From: Candidatus Mailhella excrementigallinarum
Lineage (GTDB): Bacteria; Desulfobacterota; Desulfovibrionia; Desulfovibrionales; Desulfovibrionaceae
Direction of reading: 5' to 3'
DNA: 64,000 bases
Assembly (NCBI GenBank): GCA_944324075.1
Contig: CALUUZ010000006.1
Span: forward strand, 83,071-147,070
Of this stretch, positions 62,246 through 64,000 are shown piece by piece. Position 1 is the stretch's first letter. Every line of letters starts with the position of its first letter. The translations under genes were made by a program, and so were the position numbers. Below the pieces are notes generated by a model. The model had not been told where the DNA came from, ran no database searches, and saw only the letters and a program-made list of their open reading frames with translations.

Positions 62246-63901
62246 AACGCCCATGTGCAAAACGCCGTCGACAAAACACGCGACGCATGGTCACGGCTCG
62301 GCAAGGTTCAACGCATCGCCGTTGTCGGCGTCACGGCGCTGCTGTTCGCCGTCTTCGCCGCCTTTCTGCTGTGGGTCACCCGCCCCGACTACCGCCCCCT
62401 GTACACCAAGCTCAGCCCGGAAGACGCCAACCGCGTCGTCAGCATGCTTCAGACGGAAAAGATATCCTATCGTCTGGAAGACAACGGCGCTACCGTGCTT
62501 GTCCCGGCAGACTCGGTCTATGACATGCGCATCAAAATCGCAGGCGAAGGCAATCTGGTGGGGCAGGGCATCGGGTTTGAAATTTTTGACACCGTGCAGA
62601 TGGGACAGACGGAATTCGTGCAGCGCATCAATTATCAGCGTGCCCTGCAGGGCGAGCTTTCCCGCACCATAAGCGAATTTCCCAATGTGGAAAGCGCCCG
62701 CGTTCATCTGGTCATTCCGCAGCGCAGCCTGTTCATTGAGGAACAGCAGCCGCCCTCCGCCTCCGTGGTCGTCCGGCTCAGGGAGCCTTCCGCCAAGATA
62801 GCGCCGCGCGAAATCAAGGGCATGGTCAATCTGATGACCATGGCCGTGGAAGGACTGGATGAAGGGCATGTATCCATCACGGACAGCAGCGGCAAGGTAC
62901 TCTTTGCGCCGGAAGACGAAACCACCGGCCTGAACAACGCCCATCTGGAATACCGCCTCAAGCTGGAAAGCAGCCTGGAACACCGCATCAACGAACTTCT
63001 TGCCCCCGTGCTCGGCCCCGGCAAGATGATCGCCAAGGTCAACGCCACGCTGGATTACAGCCAGCGCACCATCCGCAGGGAAATCTACGATCCGGATACC
63101 TCGGTGGTACGTTCCGAACAGCGCTCGGAAGAACAGCAGACCGGTCGGGCCAACCTTGAAGGCGGATCTACCGACGTCAACTTCCGGGGCGACGGTCTGG
63201 GAGGCTCTCTCAGCAGTCAGGAAGGCAACCGCGAATCGCGTACCCTGAACTATGAAATCAACAAGGAAGAACACAATATTGTCGGGCAGATGGGTGAAAT
63301 CACCCGCCTGACCGTGGCCGTGGCCGTGGACGGCTCCTATGCGAAAAACGCTGACGGAACATGGCAGTACACGCCGCGCACCGAGCAGGAACTCGAACAG
63401 ATCCGCCAGTTGGTGGCCAATGCCGTAGGCTTCTCCGCCGCGCGCGGCGACACCATAGAAGTGAGCAACATGGCCTTCGGGGAAAACGACATCCCCGCCG
63501 AGCCCAATGCGGCGGAACTGCTGGCCCAGTTTGCCGAGCGCATGGGACGCCCGCTGCTCATCGCCTTTATCTCCTTCCTCTTCATCATGCTGGTGGTGCG
63601 GCCCGTGGTGCTGGCCCTGGTGCGGCCCAAGGTGGAAGCGGGGGAAGTGCTGGAAGGGCTGGAAGGGCTGCCCGCGGCCGAGGAGCAGTACGCCCTGTAC
63701 GAGGCGCAGGAACAGGAAGCGCGCGCTGCGGAAGAAAACGCCCGCGCGCTGTCCGAATCCGGCGAGGACGGTGGCTACGGTCTGGAATCCGGCCTCAGCC
63801 TCGACGACATCAAGGCCCGCGCTCTTCAACTGGCCGAGCGCAATATCGAGCAGACCGTCTATGTCATCCGTTCATGGATGAAGGAAGGCGTCAGAAACTA
63901 G
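62243..63901 (+). CDS. fliF: Flagellar MS-ring protein FliF
   Basis: 552 residues from the ATG at 62243 (a TTG directly before it is rejected). TM1 about 24-43 (IAVVGVTALLFAVFAAFLLW); then the ring-building motifs (YRPLYTKLSPEDANRVVSML, VQRINYQRALQGELSRTISEF, ARVHLVIPQRSLFIEE), a long periplasmic part with LNYEINKEEHNIV, and TM2 about 433-455 (PLLIAFISFLFIMLVVRPVVLAL). The C-terminal helix (RALQLAERNIEQTVYVIRSWM) is the FliG-binding site. The start region is supplied by a dispersed repeat. Confidence 0.96.
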   Translation: MNAHVQNAVDKTRDAWSRLGKVQRIAVVGVTALLFAVFAAFLLWVTRPDYRPLYTKLSPEDANRVVSMLQTEKISYRLEDNGATVLVPADSVYDMRIKIAGEGNLVGQGIGFEIFDTVQMGQTEFVQRINYQRALQGELSRTISEFPNVESARVHLVIPQRSLFIEEQQPPSASVVVRLREPSAKIAPREIKGMVNLMTMAVEGLDEGHVSITDSSGKVLFAPEDETTGLNNAHLEYRLKLESSLEHRINELLAPVLGPGKMIAKVNATLDYSQRTIRREIYDPDTSVVRSEQRSEEQQTGRANLEGGSTDVNFRGDGLGGSLSSQEGNRESRTLNYEINKEEHNIVGQMGEITRLTVAVAVDGSYAKNADGTWQYTPRTEQELEQIRQLVANAVGFSAARGDTIEVSNMAFGENDIPAEPNAAELLAQFAERMGRPLLIAFISFLFIMLVVRPVVLALVRPKVEAGEVLEGLEGLPAAEEQYALYEAQEQEARAAEENARALSESGEDGGYGLESGLSLDDIKARALQLAERNIEQTVYVIRSWMKEGVRN

Positions 63902-63923
63902 ACGCCGCGCCGGCTTCAGGCAG

Positions 63924-64000
63924 GTTTCAATCCACAGTCGCCCCATCCGCCGACTGACTGAAGCGGCCGACGGACAGGGGGCGTGCGGATTGCCCCTCCC
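63924..64000 (+). repeat. E2 dispersed element, head (cut by the window end)
   Basis: GTTTCAATCCACAGTCGCCC, then CATCCGCCGACTGACTGAAG, identical to 10575-10614 except at a few positions, continuing to TGCGGATTGCCCCTCCC at the window end. It starts 22 bases after the fliF stop; the tail would lie just outside the window before the next gene (expected fliG). Confidence 0.75.

Overview
The window looks like part of the chromosome of a strictly anaerobic, flagellated Desulfovibrio-type bacterium (Desulfobacterota; family level is inference). The hints are a GC-rich genome, a four-subunit 2-oxoacid:ferredoxin oxidoreductase next to GlcD/GlcF-type oxidase genes and an ADP-forming acyl-CoA synthetase, an aryl-sulfate sulfotransferase, a YgeY-type hydrolase, a tRNA-Val-thrS-infC-rpmI-rplT cluster, and a flagellar operon behind a sigma-54 promoter. 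No transposase, integrase, phage gene, rRNA or CRISPR array was seen. One tRNA gene (Val, anticodon GAC) is present.

Layout. 1-3.3 kb: end of a response regulator, its sensor kinase, and a convergent periplasmic aryl-sulfate sulfotransferase. 3.5-10.5 kb: M16 metallopeptidase, HD-domain protein, ricT and metG. 11.2-15 kb: an MFS transporter with a YgeY-type hydrolase, and a hexapeptide acetyltransferase. 15-22 kb (minus): pheS-pheT-merR-rpe-tkt. 22.3-24.3 kb: a diguanylate cyclase with an AT-rich sensor half, then a decayed GNAT gene. 24.3-34.7 kb (minus): a nine-gene catabolic operon (ferredoxin, alpha, beta, gamma, ADP-forming acyl-CoA synthetase, MFS, sodium:solute symporter, GlcD, GlcF) facing its probable IclR regulator across a palindrome-rich promoter. 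36-40 kb (minus): tRNA-Val, thrS, infC, rpmI, rplT. 40.2-43.7 kb: two related Fe-S/cysteine-rich proteins, a small protein, a cysteine-synthase-like enzyme and serine acetyltransferase. 44.2-51.9 kb: two tandem paralogous chemoreceptors, a decayed third 3' end, and a convergent third receptor. 52-64 kb: a C_GCAxxG protein, flhB and fliR, a degenerate sigma-54-type regulator with a membrane TPR protein, proA-nadD, and flgB-flgC-fliE-fliF running off the end.

The most unusual content is between the genes. A dispersed element of about 180-225 bp (called E1 here) occurs about eleven times, complete or partial. It has imperfect terminal inverted repeats and internal hairpins, and every copy points the same way on the chromosome whatever the direction of its neighbours. 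Its ends lie at or within a few bases of stop codons, and it supplies the last residues of at least two proteins (serine acetyltransferase and the oxidoreductase alpha subunit). A second element (E2) starts with GTTTCAATCCAC and ends in a hairpin plus a ribosome-binding-site-and-ATG-like tail; that tail is what initiates fliF. A third small hairpin repeat (E3) occurs twice in opposite orientations.

Taken together, the catabolic operon reads as a complete energy-conserving route: uptake, oxidation of a 2-hydroxy acid to a 2-oxo acid, ferredoxin-dependent oxidation to an acyl-CoA, and ATP formation from the thioester. The substrate cannot be told from sequence alone.
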